Shown here: piece by piece, positions 8,605 through 16,208 of the stretch | Numbering within the stretch: the first letter of the stretch is position 1 | Layout of the letters: every line of letters begins with the position of its first letter | NCBI GenBank assembly: GCA_937127205.1 | Contig: CAKZLS010000042.1 | Location: 1-22,794, forward strand | DNA length: 22,794 nt | Direction of reading: 5' to 3' | DNA from: an uncultured Rhodospirillales bacterium | GTDB lineage: Bacteria > Pseudomonadota > Alphaproteobacteria > Rhodospirillales > Defluviicoccaceae | Program-made: the position numbers and the translations under genes | Notes under the pieces: generated by a model | The model's database searches: none | What the model was told of the DNA's origin: nothing | The model's input: the letters and a program-made list of their open reading frames with translations, nothing else

Positions 8605-10440
8605 ATGGAAGAATATCTCGTCATCAAGGTCGCCCTGATCTTCGTGCTCGGTTTGGGATCGCAATGGCTGGCCTGGAGGCTGCAATTGCCGGCGATCGTT
8701 CTGCTGGCGCTGGCAGGGGTGATGGCCGGCCCGGTTCTGGGGATTCTTAATCCGGTCGAGGATTTCGGTCCGCTGCTGCAGCCGGGCGTCGCCATCGCGG
8801 TCGCCATTATCCTGTTCGAAGGCGGATTAACCCTGCACTTCCGCGAACTGCGGAGTGTGTCCACAGCGGTTCACCGGCTTGTGTTCGTCGGCGCGCCCAT
8901 CGGCTGGATACTGGGCTCCTTCGCCGCGCACTATGCCGCCGGCCTGTCCTGGCCCGTCGCTATTCTGTTCGCGGGAATCCTCGTGGTCACCGGCCCCACC
9001 GTCATCCTTCCGCTGTTGCGTCAGGCCAGGCTCGCGTCTCGTCCGGCGGCGGTATTGAAATGGGAAGGGATCATCAACGATCCCGTCGGTGCATTGCTGG
9101 CGGTGCTCGCTTTTGAGGTCGTGTCGGTCATTTACGGTGGCGACACATTGCTCACCGCCAGCGCCACGATGATTGCCGGCTTAGCACTTGCCACCATTCT
9201 GGGCCTCGGGTTGGGCCGGCTGATCGCGTCCGCGTTCTATCGCGGGTTGGTCCCGGAATACCTCAAGGCTCCGACCATTCTTTGTGCCGTTCTTGCCTGT
9301 TTCGAGTGCGCCAATCTGGTTCAGAAAGAAACCGGTCTGTTGGCCGTTACGGTGCTGGGGATCACATTGGCAAACTCGCAAGTGGCCAGCATCGACGAGG
9401 TGCGCCGTTTCAAGGAGAATCTAACCATTCTCCTGGTTTCGGCCGTGTTCGTTGTCCTGAGCGCGTCGTTACCCAGGGATGTCATTCTCTCCGCCGATTG
9501 GCGTATGGCGGTCTTTGTCGGCGCCATTCTGTTTATCGTCCGGCCTTTGACTATTTGGCTCAGCACCATCGGCACCGGGATGTCGTGGCAGGAACGGACA
9601 CTGATCGGGTGGATCGCGCCGCGCGGGATTGTCGCGGTTGCGATCGCCGGCATATTTGGGCCCGCCTTGGTCGATATGGGGTTCGAGGATGGCGCCATGC
9701 TCGTGCCGCTAACCTTTGCCATTGTGTTCGCCACGGTCATCGCGCACGGCTTCTCAATCGGTTGGCTAAGCCGAAGGCTGGGTCTTTCGGCCACTGGAAA
9801 GCCCGGGGTCCTTCTTGTCGGCGCCTCGCCGTGGAGCACGGGGCTTGCGACCGCGCTAAAGGATCTTGAAATTCCGGCCACTGTAGTCGACTCCAATTGG
9901 CACCGGCTGCGCGAAGCCCGGCTTGCCGGATTGCCAACGTACTATGGCCAAGTTCTTTCCGAGGCCGCCGAGTTCCATCTCGAAATGAATAACTTCGGCT
10001 ACGTTCTGGCGCTCACGGAGAATGAATCATACAACGCCCTGGTCTGTTCTCAATTGGCACCCGAGATCGGCCGACACCGGGTGTATCAGATCGGGTTGGG
10101 GGCGGATGACGATGAGGACCACAAGGACCTGGCGCACACCATTCGCGGACGAACCCTGTTGCGCTCCGGCACCGGGTACCACGAATTGGTTCAGCTTCGC
10201 AGGAGCGGCTGGGTTTTTCAAAAAACGCGGTTGACCGGAGAATACGATTTCGTTCGTTATATCGCCGATCGGCCGGACGGGACGGAAATGCTGTTCAATG
10301 TGTCTCCGTCCGGGGAAATGACCTTCAGCACCGACAAAGGCCGCCCGACGGCAAAGGCCGGTGACACCATTCTCAGCTTTTCTCCGCCGCCGGCCGAGAA
10401 ACCGAACAGCAAGCGACGGTCCAACGGCTCTGTGGCGTAA
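8605..10440 (+). CDS. CPA-type cation/proton antiporter with C-terminal TrkA-N-like domain
   Basis: The product is 611 aa from the ATG at 8605; earlier in-frame codons give a tail without family likeness. Residues 1-395 are strongly hydrophobic with roughly 12 membrane segments and the features of CPA1 sodium/proton antiporters: FEGGLTLHFRELR (71-83), VTGPTVILPLLRQ (128-140) and the paired Asn158-Asp159 in EGIINDPVGA, the likely ion/proton site. A cytoplasmic Rossmann-like domain begins near 398 (GVLLVGASPWSTGLATAL), resembling TrkA-N/RCK domains that gate transport in response to nucleotides. A small C-terminal domain follows. It exchanges Na+ or K+ for protons at the inner membrane; ion preference cannot be read from sequence. 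It is separated from ispE by 104 bp and followed by tRNA-Gln. Confidence 0.9.
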   Translation: MEEYLVIKVALIFVLGLGSQWLAWRLQLPAIVLLALAGVMAGPVLGILNPVEDFGPLLQPGVAIAVAIILFEGGLTLHFRELRSVSTAVHRLVFVGAPIGWILGSFAAHYAAGLSWPVAILFAGILVVTGPTVILPLLRQARLASRPAAVLKWEGIINDPVGALLAVLAFEVVSVIYGGDTLLTASATMIAGLALATILGLGLGRLIASAFYRGLVPEYLKAPTILCAVLACFECANLVQKETGLLAVTVLGITLANSQVASIDEVRRFKENLTILLVSAVFVVLSASLPRDVILSADWRMAVFVGAILFIVRPLTIWLSTIGTGMSWQERTLIGWIAPRGIVAVAIAGIFGPALVDMGFEDGAMLVPLTFAIVFATVIAHGFSIGWLSRRLGLSATGKPGVLLVGASPWSTGLATALKDLEIPATVVDSNWHRLREARLAGLPTYYGQVLSEAAEFHLEMNNFGYVLALTENESYNALVCSQLAPEIGRHRVYQIGLGADDDEDHKDLAHTIRGRTLLRSGTGYHELVQLRRSGWVFQKTRLTGEYDFVRYIADRPDGTEMLFNVSPSGEMTFSTDKGRPTAKAGDTILSFSPPPAEKPNSKRRSNGSVA

Positions 10441-10450
10441 AGAGGTCCTG

Positions 10451-10487
10451 TCGGCATTCGGCCTCACCCGCCGGTTGCGAGTGCCGA
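10451..10487 (+). terminator. Imperfect inverted repeat after the antiporter gene
   Basis: TCGGCATTC (10451-10459) can pair with GAGTGCCGA (10479-10487), nine pairs including one G-T wobble, with a 19-base loop. There is no T-run, so it is at best a weak or rho-dependent terminator. Its right arm overlaps the -35 region of the tRNA promoter candidate. Confidence 0.25.
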
Positions 10488-10503
10488 GGATTACGGCTAA
10501 ATA
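10475..10503 (+). promoter_or_regulatory. Sigma70-like promoter of tRNA-Gln
   Basis: TTGCGA (10475-10480) and TAAATA (10498-10503) are separated by exactly 17 bases. This places transcription initiation near 10510, about 15 bases before the tRNA. Hexamer quality and position fit a stable-RNA promoter. Confidence 0.5.
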
Positions 10504-10524
10504 TGGGGTCATTCCATCGAGTAT

Positions 10525-10599
10525 TGGGGCGTGGTGAAATTGGCATCACACCTGGTTTTGGTCCAGGCATTTCAGGTTCGAGTCCTGACGCCCCAGCCA
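10525..10599 (+). tRNA. tRNA-Gln (anticodon TTG)
   Basis: All cloverleaf arms fold by hand. The acceptor TGGGGCG (10525-10531) pairs perfectly with CGCCCCA (10589-10595). The D stem is GTGA/TCAC (10534-10537 and 10546-10549). The anticodon stem CCTGG/CCAGG encloses the loop TTTTGGT (10556-10562) with anticodon TTG at 10558-10560. The T stem TCAGG/CCTGA flanks TTCGAGT. The discriminator is G10596 and the 3' CCA (10597-10599) is encoded. TTG reads CAA (and CAG by wobble), hence glutamine. Confidence 0.97.
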
Positions 10600-10665
10600 G
10601 CGGCGACTCCGTTAACCGTTTGTTAGCCATTATCGCGTTCAATCGACGGATCCAAATCTGTGGGG

Positions 10666-10800
10666 ATGAAGTCGATGCGGCTATGGTGTTTGCGTTGCAA
10701 GGACGTGAAAGCATGCGTGGACGAAGTCTTGCGCCTACTTCGTCAAGCGTGTGATTCGGACGAAGAGTGCGAGCATCGACGGTTACCGCACTGCCGATAA
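10666..10800 (+). CDS. Possible 44-aa cysteine-rich small protein
   Basis: An open frame runs from ATG 10666 (or ATG 10675, 41 aa) to TAA at 10798-10800 in the 400-bp gap between tRNA-Gln and sulP. The product starts MKSMRLWCLRCKD and has six cysteines, including a CxxC and later AC, EEC and HC positions, with a helix-like middle (VDEVLRLLRQACD). A GTGGGG lies directly before the first ATG and about nine bases before the second. Against it, third-position GC is clearly lower than in neighbouring genes, no family is recognised, and an 8-bp inverted repeat (10720-10727/10737-10744) lies inside. It could be a zinc-binding microprotein or chance. Confidence 0.25.
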   Translation: MKSMRLWCLRCKDVKACVDEVLRLLRQACDSDEECEHRRLPHCR

Positions 10801-10888
10801 GGCGTCGGCCTTGCCGTTGTCTCCAAGGTCTATAGATGCTCATGCTCTGCCAAACTTTCTCTGCGGTTTAGTGCGCGGAAAGAGTTAT

Positions 10889-10901
10889 TGTGCAGTGCAC
10901 A
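10889..10901. promoter_or_regulatory. Palindrome TGTGCAGTGCACA, candidate operator
   Basis: This is a perfect 6-bp inverted repeat around one central G, lying about 98 bases before the sulP start in a relatively AT-rich patch. Position and symmetry suit a dimeric repressor or activator site controlling sulP. No known regulator motif is claimed. Confidence 0.35.
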
Positions 10902-10998
10902 AAAACTCTATCAGTCATATGGGGAATCGGCTAAGATGACGCATTGCCGAATGTAAACGGTTGCCCGACTTTCAAGACGTCGACACACGCCCCGCCAA

Positions 10999-12717
10999 AT
11001 GAACACGCCGACCGCAACGCCTCAGACGACCAATACCGTAGAGTGGCACCTATTCGTTCCGAAACTCTACACCACGTTTAAGCATCACTATTCCTTCGCC
11101 GACCTCAGACACGACGCCGTCGCCGGGCTGACCGTAGCGATCGTGGCGCTGCCGCTGGCTATGGCGCTGGCCATCGCGTCGGGGACAACACCCGAGAAAG
11201 GGCTGATTACCGCCGTTGTCGCGGGGTTCCTGATTTCCATGCTGGGCGGCAGCCGGTTCCAGATCGGCGGTCCCACGGGGGCGTTCGTGGTGGTGGTATT
11301 CGGCGTCATCCAGCAGCACGGGTACGATGGTCTGGTGTTGGCCACGTTGATGGCCGGAGCGATGCTGATCGTTGCCGGTCTCTTTCATCTCGGAACATGG
11401 ATCAAGTATATCCCCGAACCGGTGGTCACGGGGTTCACCGCCGGCATTGCCGTCATAATCCTGACCAGTCAGATCAAGGATATCTTCGGGCTGTCGCTCG
11501 ATCAGGTTCCCGCCGACTTCCTCGAGAAGGTGCCGGCATTGTGGAACGTGCGCGAGACCATCAATCTGACAAATCTGGCGGTCGCGCTGGGAGCTCTGGC
11601 GCTGATCGTCGGGCTCCGGCGCTATGCGCCCAAGGTGCCCGGATTTCTCGTTGCCGTGGTTCTGGCGTCGGTGGTGACGGCCATGGCCGGTCTTCCCATC
11701 GACACCATCGGCTCCAAATTCGGCGGTATTCCCAGTTCCTTCCCCATGCCCGCCTTTCCCAAGGTGACCCTCGACCGACTTTGGGACTTGATGCCGAGCG
11801 CGTTTACGATTGCGTTTCTGGCGGGTGTGGAGTCGCTGCTGTCCGCGGTCGTCGCCGACAGCATGACCGGGCGGCGACACCGCTCCAATTGTGAACTGGT
11901 GGCCCAGGGAATCGCATGCAGCGCGTCGGCGCTGTTCGGCGGTCTCCCCGCCACCGGCGCCATTGCCCGCACCGTCACCAATATCCGCAGCGGCGCCCGC
12001 TCGCCGGTGGCCGGAATGCTGCACGCGGTGTTCGTCTTAATGTTCATGCTGGTCTTCGCCCCGCTCGCAGATCACATTCCGCTGGCGTGTCTCGCTGCGG
12101 TGCTGGTCATCGTGGCCTGGAACATGAGCGATATGGGCCGGTTTTTCCATCTGATGACCGGACCCTGGGGCGACCGCGCGGTCCTGATCCTCACCTTCGG
12201 CCTGACGGTGGCCGTGGATCTCACCGTGGCCATTGAGGTGGGCGTGGTCCTGGGGGCCATTTTGTTCATGCACCGCATGACCCAAGTGGTCGCCATCAGC
12301 GCCAGCGGCACGACGATTATCGAGGACGACGCTGATGACTTCGACAGATCGACCGCCCTTGACGCCTCCCAGCGGAATGCCTTGCCGAAGGGCGTGGAGG
12401 TTTTCCAGTTGCGCGGCCCCCTGTTCTTCGGTGTGGCCAACCGGCTGGCCGACGTGATCGACAGCGTTGCGGGGTCGCCTCGGGCGTTCATCGTCCGCAT
12501 GCGCGACGTTCCCATGATGGATGCCACAGGCGCTTCCAAATTTTCTGATTTTGTTCGCAAATGTGCCAAGCACCGGACCGCGCTGATTATCTCGGGACTG
12601 CAGGCCCAACCGGAAAGCGTGCTTAGGCAAATGCGGATTATCGGCGGCGGTGCGCCTGTCCATCTCGCCGCCGACTTCGCCGAGGCCACCCGGATCGCCG
12701 AGAGGATCACTAAATAG
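10999..12717 (+). CDS. SulP-family inorganic anion transporter with STAS domain
   Basis: The product is 572 aa. SulP proteins move sulfate, bicarbonate or other anions across the inner membrane, usually with Na+ or H+. Residues about 35-420 form the transporter core, opening with DAVAGLTVAIVALPLAMALAIASG (about 39-62) and the GGSRFQIGGPTGAFVV signature (about 83-98), and later GLPATGAIARTVTNIRSGA, the second conserved repeat. A cytoplasmic STAS domain occupies about 466-565 (GVEVFQLRGPLFFGVAN, MMDATGA), with the usual central Asp/Thr-Gly pattern. The substrate is unknown. The gene stands alone, with 143 bp before larC; a shared transcript with the downstream operon cannot be excluded. The ribosome site before ATG is weak. 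Confidence 0.92.
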   Translation: MNTPTATPQTTNTVEWHLFVPKLYTTFKHHYSFADLRHDAVAGLTVAIVALPLAMALAIASGTTPEKGLITAVVAGFLISMLGGSRFQIGGPTGAFVVVVFGVIQQHGYDGLVLATLMAGAMLIVAGLFHLGTWIKYIPEPVVTGFTAGIAVIILTSQIKDIFGLSLDQVPADFLEKVPALWNVRETINLTNLAVALGALALIVGLRRYAPKVPGFLVAVVLASVVTAMAGLPIDTIGSKFGGIPSSFPMPAFPKVTLDRLWDLMPSAFTIAFLAGVESLLSAVVADSMTGRRHRSNCELVAQGIACSASALFGGLPATGAIARTVTNIRSGARSPVAGMLHAVFVLMFMLVFAPLADHIPLACLAAVLVIVAWNMSDMGRFFHLMTGPWGDRAVLILTFGLTVAVDLTVAIEVGVVLGAILFMHRMTQVVAISASGTTIIEDDADDFDRSTALDASQRNALPKGVEVFQLRGPLFFGVANRLADVIDSVAGSPRAFIVRMRDVPMMDATGASKFSDFVRKCAKHRTALIISGLQAQPESVLRQMRIIGGGAPVHLAADFAEATRIAERITK

Positions 12718-12778
12718 TCGTCCTCCGGAACCGCCTGAAATTGCGGTGACCGGCTCTCTTGATCATCGCAAATGCTCA

Positions 12779-12805
12779 TTCTTACGCTACATAATTCGGT
12801 ATAAA
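12779..12805 (+). promoter_or_regulatory. Weak promoter candidate for the larC operon
   Basis: A TTCTTA (12779-12784) and TATAAA (12800-12805) pair with a short 15-base spacer lies in the only AT-rich part of the 143-bp gap between sulP and larC. Another -10-like string, TACATAAT, begins at 12787. Transcription from here would leave a leader of about 50 bases. Confidence 0.3.
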
Positions 12806-12860
12806 CGCTTCACGGGCGTCCGCCGTCAGATCAGGCGCATTATGTGCGAGGAACACCGAT

Positions 12861-14075
12861 GTGGTAGAGCTTGCTGGAGGCCCTCCGGAAACCGTGACCG
12901 CGGTGCATCTCGATTCCGTGGGCGGTGTCGCTGGCGACATGTTTTCGGCGGCACTTCTCGACATCCGCCCCGATCTGTGGCCGGCGTGCCAAGGCGCCAT
13001 CGCCGCCGTTGGACTTCCCGACGGGGCAGGCGTGTCGCTGGCGCCCCATGGCGATGGCGTGCTGACGGGATCGCGGTTTAATGTGGACGGGCCGGCGAGC
13101 GACGGCGATTCACACGTTCACTGGCGAGAAATTCGGGAGCGCATCGCCGCAGCGCCGCTCGACGACCGTACCCGGACAGCGGCGCTCGGTATTTTCACCT
13201 TTCTCGCCGAAGCGGAGGCGGTTGTTCACGGCATTGATGTGAACGGCGTGGTATTCCATGAGGTGGGAGCATATGACTCCCTTGCCGATATTCTTGCCGC
13301 GGCGGCGATTATTGCTGCGCTTGATCCGTGCCGCTGGTCTATCGGTCCGATCCCGCGCGGCCGCGGACTTGTGCGGACGAGCCACGGCCTGTTGCCGGTT
13401 CCCGGTCCTGCGGCGCTGGAACTGCTCAAAGGGTTTGTTCTGGTGGATGATGGCGAAGAGGGAGAGCGGGTGACACCCACCGGCGCCGCGATCCTTCGCT
13501 TCTTGTCGCCGACTCTGGACGCGGATTTCATTCCACGGCGTCTGATTGGCGCGGGAACCGGTTTCGGAACGCGGAAACTGCAATCGCGCAGCAATGTCCT
13601 GCGCGCCTCGGTGTTTGCCGAGCCCCATACGGCGCCTGAGTCCGCGCCGGTCGAGGTGATGCGGTTCGAGATCGACGATCAGACCGGTGAAGACCTCGCC
13701 GCCGCGCTCGATCACTTGCGTGGTTCTGCCGACGTCATCGATGTCTGTCAGTGGCCCGTTCTGGGCAAGAAAGGCCGTCAGGCAGCCGCAATCCAAGTGC
13801 TGGCAGCGCCAGAGGGTGCGGCACGAGTGGTCCACGAGATTTTTAACGAAACCACGACGCTGGGTGTGCGACGCGCAACGGTCTCGCGGACCACGCTCAA
13901 GCGAGAGATCCACGATTTTCAGGGCATGCCGGTCAAGCTGGCACGCCGGCCGAAGGGTGTGTCGGCCAAGGCGGAGATGAGCAGCCTCGCACCCGTGAAG
14001 GGTGCCGGCGTGCGTCGAGCCCGCCGTCGAAGCGCGGAAGAGGCGGCGGTCGATGCGGAGAAGGCGGATGGTTGA
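12861..14075 (+). CDS. larC: LarC-type nickel-pincer cofactor nickel insertase
   Basis: The product is 404 aa from GTG, supported by GAGGA at 12848-12852 eight bases upstream. LarC inserts nickel into the thiolated pincer nucleotide in a CTP-dependent reaction, the last known step of NPN cofactor synthesis. Family signatures are HLDSVGGVAGDMFSAALLD (residues 16-34), FHEVGAYDSLADI (132-144), RGLVRTSHGLLPVPGPAALELL and the later GAGTGFGTRKL. The His-rich stretch common in LarC is reduced to HVH at 85-87. The C-terminal 35 residues are basic and variable. It is a single frame here, whereas in Lactiplantibacillus plantarum larC is split and joined by ribosomal frameshift. The stop overlaps larE by 8 bp, so this is the first gene of a compact operon. 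Confidence 0.9.
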   Translation: MVELAGGPPETVTAVHLDSVGGVAGDMFSAALLDIRPDLWPACQGAIAAVGLPDGAGVSLAPHGDGVLTGSRFNVDGPASDGDSHVHWREIRERIAAAPLDDRTRTAALGIFTFLAEAEAVVHGIDVNGVVFHEVGAYDSLADILAAAAIIAALDPCRWSIGPIPRGRGLVRTSHGLLPVPGPAALELLKGFVLVDDGEEGERVTPTGAAILRFLSPTLDADFIPRRLIGAGTGFGTRKLQSRSNVLRASVFAEPHTAPESAPVEVMRFEIDDQTGEDLAAALDHLRGSADVIDVCQWPVLGKKGRQAAAIQVLAAPEGAARVVHEIFNETTTLGVRRATVSRTTLKREIHDFQGMPVKLARRPKGVSAKAEMSSLAPVKGAGVRRARRRSAEEAAVDAEKADG

Positions 14076-14871
14076 CGGCGATCGCCTTGCCGATGTGATC
14101 CGCGGATGTGACGGGTCCTCGATCGCCGTGTCCGGCGGGGTCGACTCCATGACCCTAGCGAGCTTCGCCCAGCAGGTGCTTGGCGCCGCCCGAATACGCA
14201 TGGTGCACGCGCTGTCTCCCGCGGTGCCGGCCGAGGCAACGGAACGGGTGCGGGCACAGGCCGCGGCCGAGAGTTGGCGGCTGGATGTGGTGGATGCGGG
14301 AGAGTTCGCCGACGAGCGCTACCGCGCCAATCCGGTCAACCGCTGCTACTTCTGCAAATCCAATCTCTACATGGCTCTCGGGCGCCTGTCCGACGGCGTG
14401 GTGCTGTCGGGGACCAACACCGACGACTTAAGCGACTATCGCCCGGGGCTCCAGGCGGCCACCGAAAACAATGTGCGTCATCCCTACGTGGAGGCGGGCC
14501 TTGCCAAGTCCCAGGTGCGTGCGCTCGCCCGGCGCCTCGGCTTGCCGGAACTGGCGGAACTGCCGGCGTCGCCTTGCCTGTCCAGCCGGGTGGAAACGGG
14601 CATTCGCATCGAGCCGGAGACGCTGCGGCGCATCGATGCCGTGGAAAGCTGGCTCCGAAAGACCGTCAACCCGGACACCGTCCGTTGCCGCGTCCGGCGA
14701 TCGGGCGTTGTCATCGAACTCGATGCGGCAACGCTGGACGGTCTTGGCGCCGCTGGCCGCCAAGCGTTGATCGCAGATGCAGGGCGCAGAGTTGGTGATC
14801 GCGACGTCAAACTGGCTCCGTACGCACAAGGCAGCGCCTTTGTCGGCGGGCAGAGGACGCAGATCGCATGA
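14068..14871 (+). CDS. larE: LarE-type ATP-dependent sulfur transferase of pincer cofactor synthesis
   Basis: The product is 267 aa from the ATG overlapping larC by 8 bp. LarE activates a pyridinium carboxylate by adenylylation and replaces oxygen with sulfur; two rounds give the dithio pincer precursor. The PP-loop SGGVDS is at residues 22-27. The active-site region includes GTNTDD (115-120), NRCYFCK (91-97) and SPCLSSR (168-174). Three cysteines, Cys93, Cys96 and Cys170, are present. In L. plantarum a single Cys sacrifices its sulfur, while homologues with three Cys (shown for Thermotoga maritima) bind a [4Fe-4S] cluster. This protein therefore looks like the cluster type, which is an inference from cysteine pattern. 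The ATGA overlap with the next gene (14868-14871) indicates translational coupling. Confidence 0.9.
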   Translation: MVDGDRLADVIRGCDGSSIAVSGGVDSMTLASFAQQVLGAARIRMVHALSPAVPAEATERVRAQAAAESWRLDVVDAGEFADERYRANPVNRCYFCKSNLYMALGRLSDGVVLSGTNTDDLSDYRPGLQAATENNVRHPYVEAGLAKSQVRALARRLGLPELAELPASPCLSSRVETGIRIEPETLRRIDAVESWLRKTVNPDTVRCRVRRSGVVIELDAATLDGLGAAGRQALIADAGRRVGDRDVKLAPYAQGSAFVGGQRTQIA

Positions 14872-16202
14872 CCCGGTCCGACGTCATGCTCGATTTGAAC
14901 CGGGCTGAGCGCCTGGGTTTCGGCGAGGCGATCCTATGTGCCCAAAAAACACCGGAACAGATCGACGAAATCCTGCGTATTGCCCGGGACCGGGGCGCCG
15001 AGCTTCTGCTCACCCGTCTGGATGGGGAGAAAGTGGAGGCGCTCTCGCCGAACCATCGTCAGGGATTGGACTATCACGCGCTATCAGGCACCGCATTCTT
15101 TGACCACACACCGATCCAAACCGATCATCCTCACGTGGCCGTGGTCACCGCCGGAACGTCCGACGCGCCGGCCGCGTGGGAGGCGGTGCGAACGCTGGCT
15201 TTCAATGGCGTGGGCGCGACCGTCATCTTCGATGTGGGCGTCGCCGGGATTTGGCGGTTGATGGACCGGATGGACGACATCGCTCGGCATCCCGTTGTCA
15301 TCGCCGTGGCGGGCATGGACGCGGCGCTGCCGAGCGTACTCGGGGGGCTGGTTCCGGGCGTGGTGATCGCCGTGCCCACGTCGGCGGGGTACGGTGCTGC
15401 GCGTGGGGGCGAAACGGCGTTGTTTGCGTGTCTGGCGTCGTGCGCGCCGGGGATCACGGTTTGCAACATCGATAACGGCTACGGGGCGGCCTGCGCCGCG
15501 CTTCGGACGCTCGGTGCGGCGGCTGTATTAGGAAACCCGGACACCGAGGACGCGCCGGCGGGTGATCGGATGCCGCGCGTCGCCGCCTTAGTCCTCGCCG
15601 CCGGCGCCTCCGGCCGCATGGGAACGCGTAATAAGTTGCTGTGCGAGGTCGGTGGAACCCCGTTGGTACGCGGTGTCGTCGACAGGCTGGCGGATAGCCC
15701 CGTCGCCGAGCTCGTTGTGGTCACCGGTCACGACGCGCCTGCCGTCGCCGCCGCGCTCGCTAGTGCGCGCGCGAGCATGCGGTTTACGCATAACGACGAT
15801 CATGCCGCCGGCATGGGAACGTCGTTGGCGCGCGGCGTTGCATCGCTTCCCAATACGATCGACGGCGCGATGATCTGCCTCGGCGATATGCCCCATGTTC
15901 GGGCCGATACCATCGATCGGCTGATCGCCGCGTTTTCCCCAGCCAGGGGCCGGGACATCTGCGTTCCGGTCCATCAGGGGCGGCGCGGCCATCCGGTTCT
16001 GTTCGGCCGCCGTTTTTTCGGGGAATTGAGCACGCTGACCGGCGATGCCGGGGCTCGGGCGCTCCTGGATGCCCATGGCGAAAAGGTTATGGAGGTGGCC
16101 GTCGACGACCAGGGGATCTTCAAGGATTATGACACTCCGGACGATTTCTCCGATATGGGATCGATTAGAGCCAAGGAATGGCTTCAGACCGCGAAAGGAT
16201 GA
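14868..16202 (+). CDS. LarB fused to a MocA/MobA-like nucleotidyltransferase
   Basis: The product is 444 aa, nearly twice LarB length. Residues 1 to about 218 are LarB: LDLNRAERLGFGEAILCAQKTPEQ (9-32), the PurE-like VVTAGTSDAPAAWEA (92-106), and ASCAPGITVCNIDNGYGAA (190-208) with Cys192 as likely catalytic Cys. LarB carboxylates nicotinic acid adenine dinucleotide and hydrolyses its phosphoanhydride to start NPN synthesis. After a short linker (about 219-234), residues 236-440 are a complete NTP-transferase: LVLAAGASGRMGTRNKLL (241-258), the metal-binding CLGDMPHV (337-344), and GHPVLFGRRFFGEL with GDAGARALL (374-400), as in MocA, the CTP:molybdopterin cytidylyltransferase. LAAG rather than LAGG leans to CTP. 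The frame is continuous, with no stop or shift at the junction. Confidence 0.9.
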   Translation: MTRSDVMLDLNRAERLGFGEAILCAQKTPEQIDEILRIARDRGAELLLTRLDGEKVEALSPNHRQGLDYHALSGTAFFDHTPIQTDHPHVAVVTAGTSDAPAAWEAVRTLAFNGVGATVIFDVGVAGIWRLMDRMDDIARHPVVIAVAGMDAALPSVLGGLVPGVVIAVPTSAGYGAARGGETALFACLASCAPGITVCNIDNGYGAACAALRTLGAAAVLGNPDTEDAPAGDRMPRVAALVLAAGASGRMGTRNKLLCEVGGTPLVRGVVDRLADSPVAELVVVTGHDAPAVAAALASARASMRFTHNDDHAAGMGTSLARGVASLPNTIDGAMICLGDMPHVRADTIDRLIAAFSPARGRDICVPVHQGRRGHPVLFGRRFFGELSTLTGDAGARALLDAHGEKVMEVAVDDQGIFKDYDTPDDFSDMGSIRAKEWLQTAKG

Positions 16203-16208
16203 CCAGAG

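Larger units (their letters stand above)
10600..10998. other. Gap between tRNA-Gln and sulP
   Basis: This 399-bp stretch holds no recognised gene besides the doubtful small frame at 10666-10800. It contains an inverted repeat GACGAAGT/ACTTCGTC (10720-10727 and 10737-10744) and a short perfect palindrome at 10889-10901. No T-run terminator for the tRNA was found. The promoter of sulP must lie here, probably in the less GC-rich 10880-10935 stretch, but no convincing hexamer pair stands out. Confidence 0.6.

Noticed and set aside
10503..10754. 83-codon forward frame running across tRNA-Gln
   Set aside because: It translates through the tRNA gene, has no ribosome site and no family resemblance.
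11050..12024. 324-codon reverse-strand frame rich in His/Gly/Asp opposite sulP
   Set aside because: The unusual composition mirrors hydrophobic codons of the transporter; no coherent protein family is visible.
14868..16202. Possibility that the LarB/nucleotidyltransferase fusion is an assembly or frameshift artefact
   Set aside because: The frame is continuous, both domains are complete, the linker is normal length, and no second start with a ribosome site is evident at the junction near 15570. An internal start at Met235 cannot be fully excluded.
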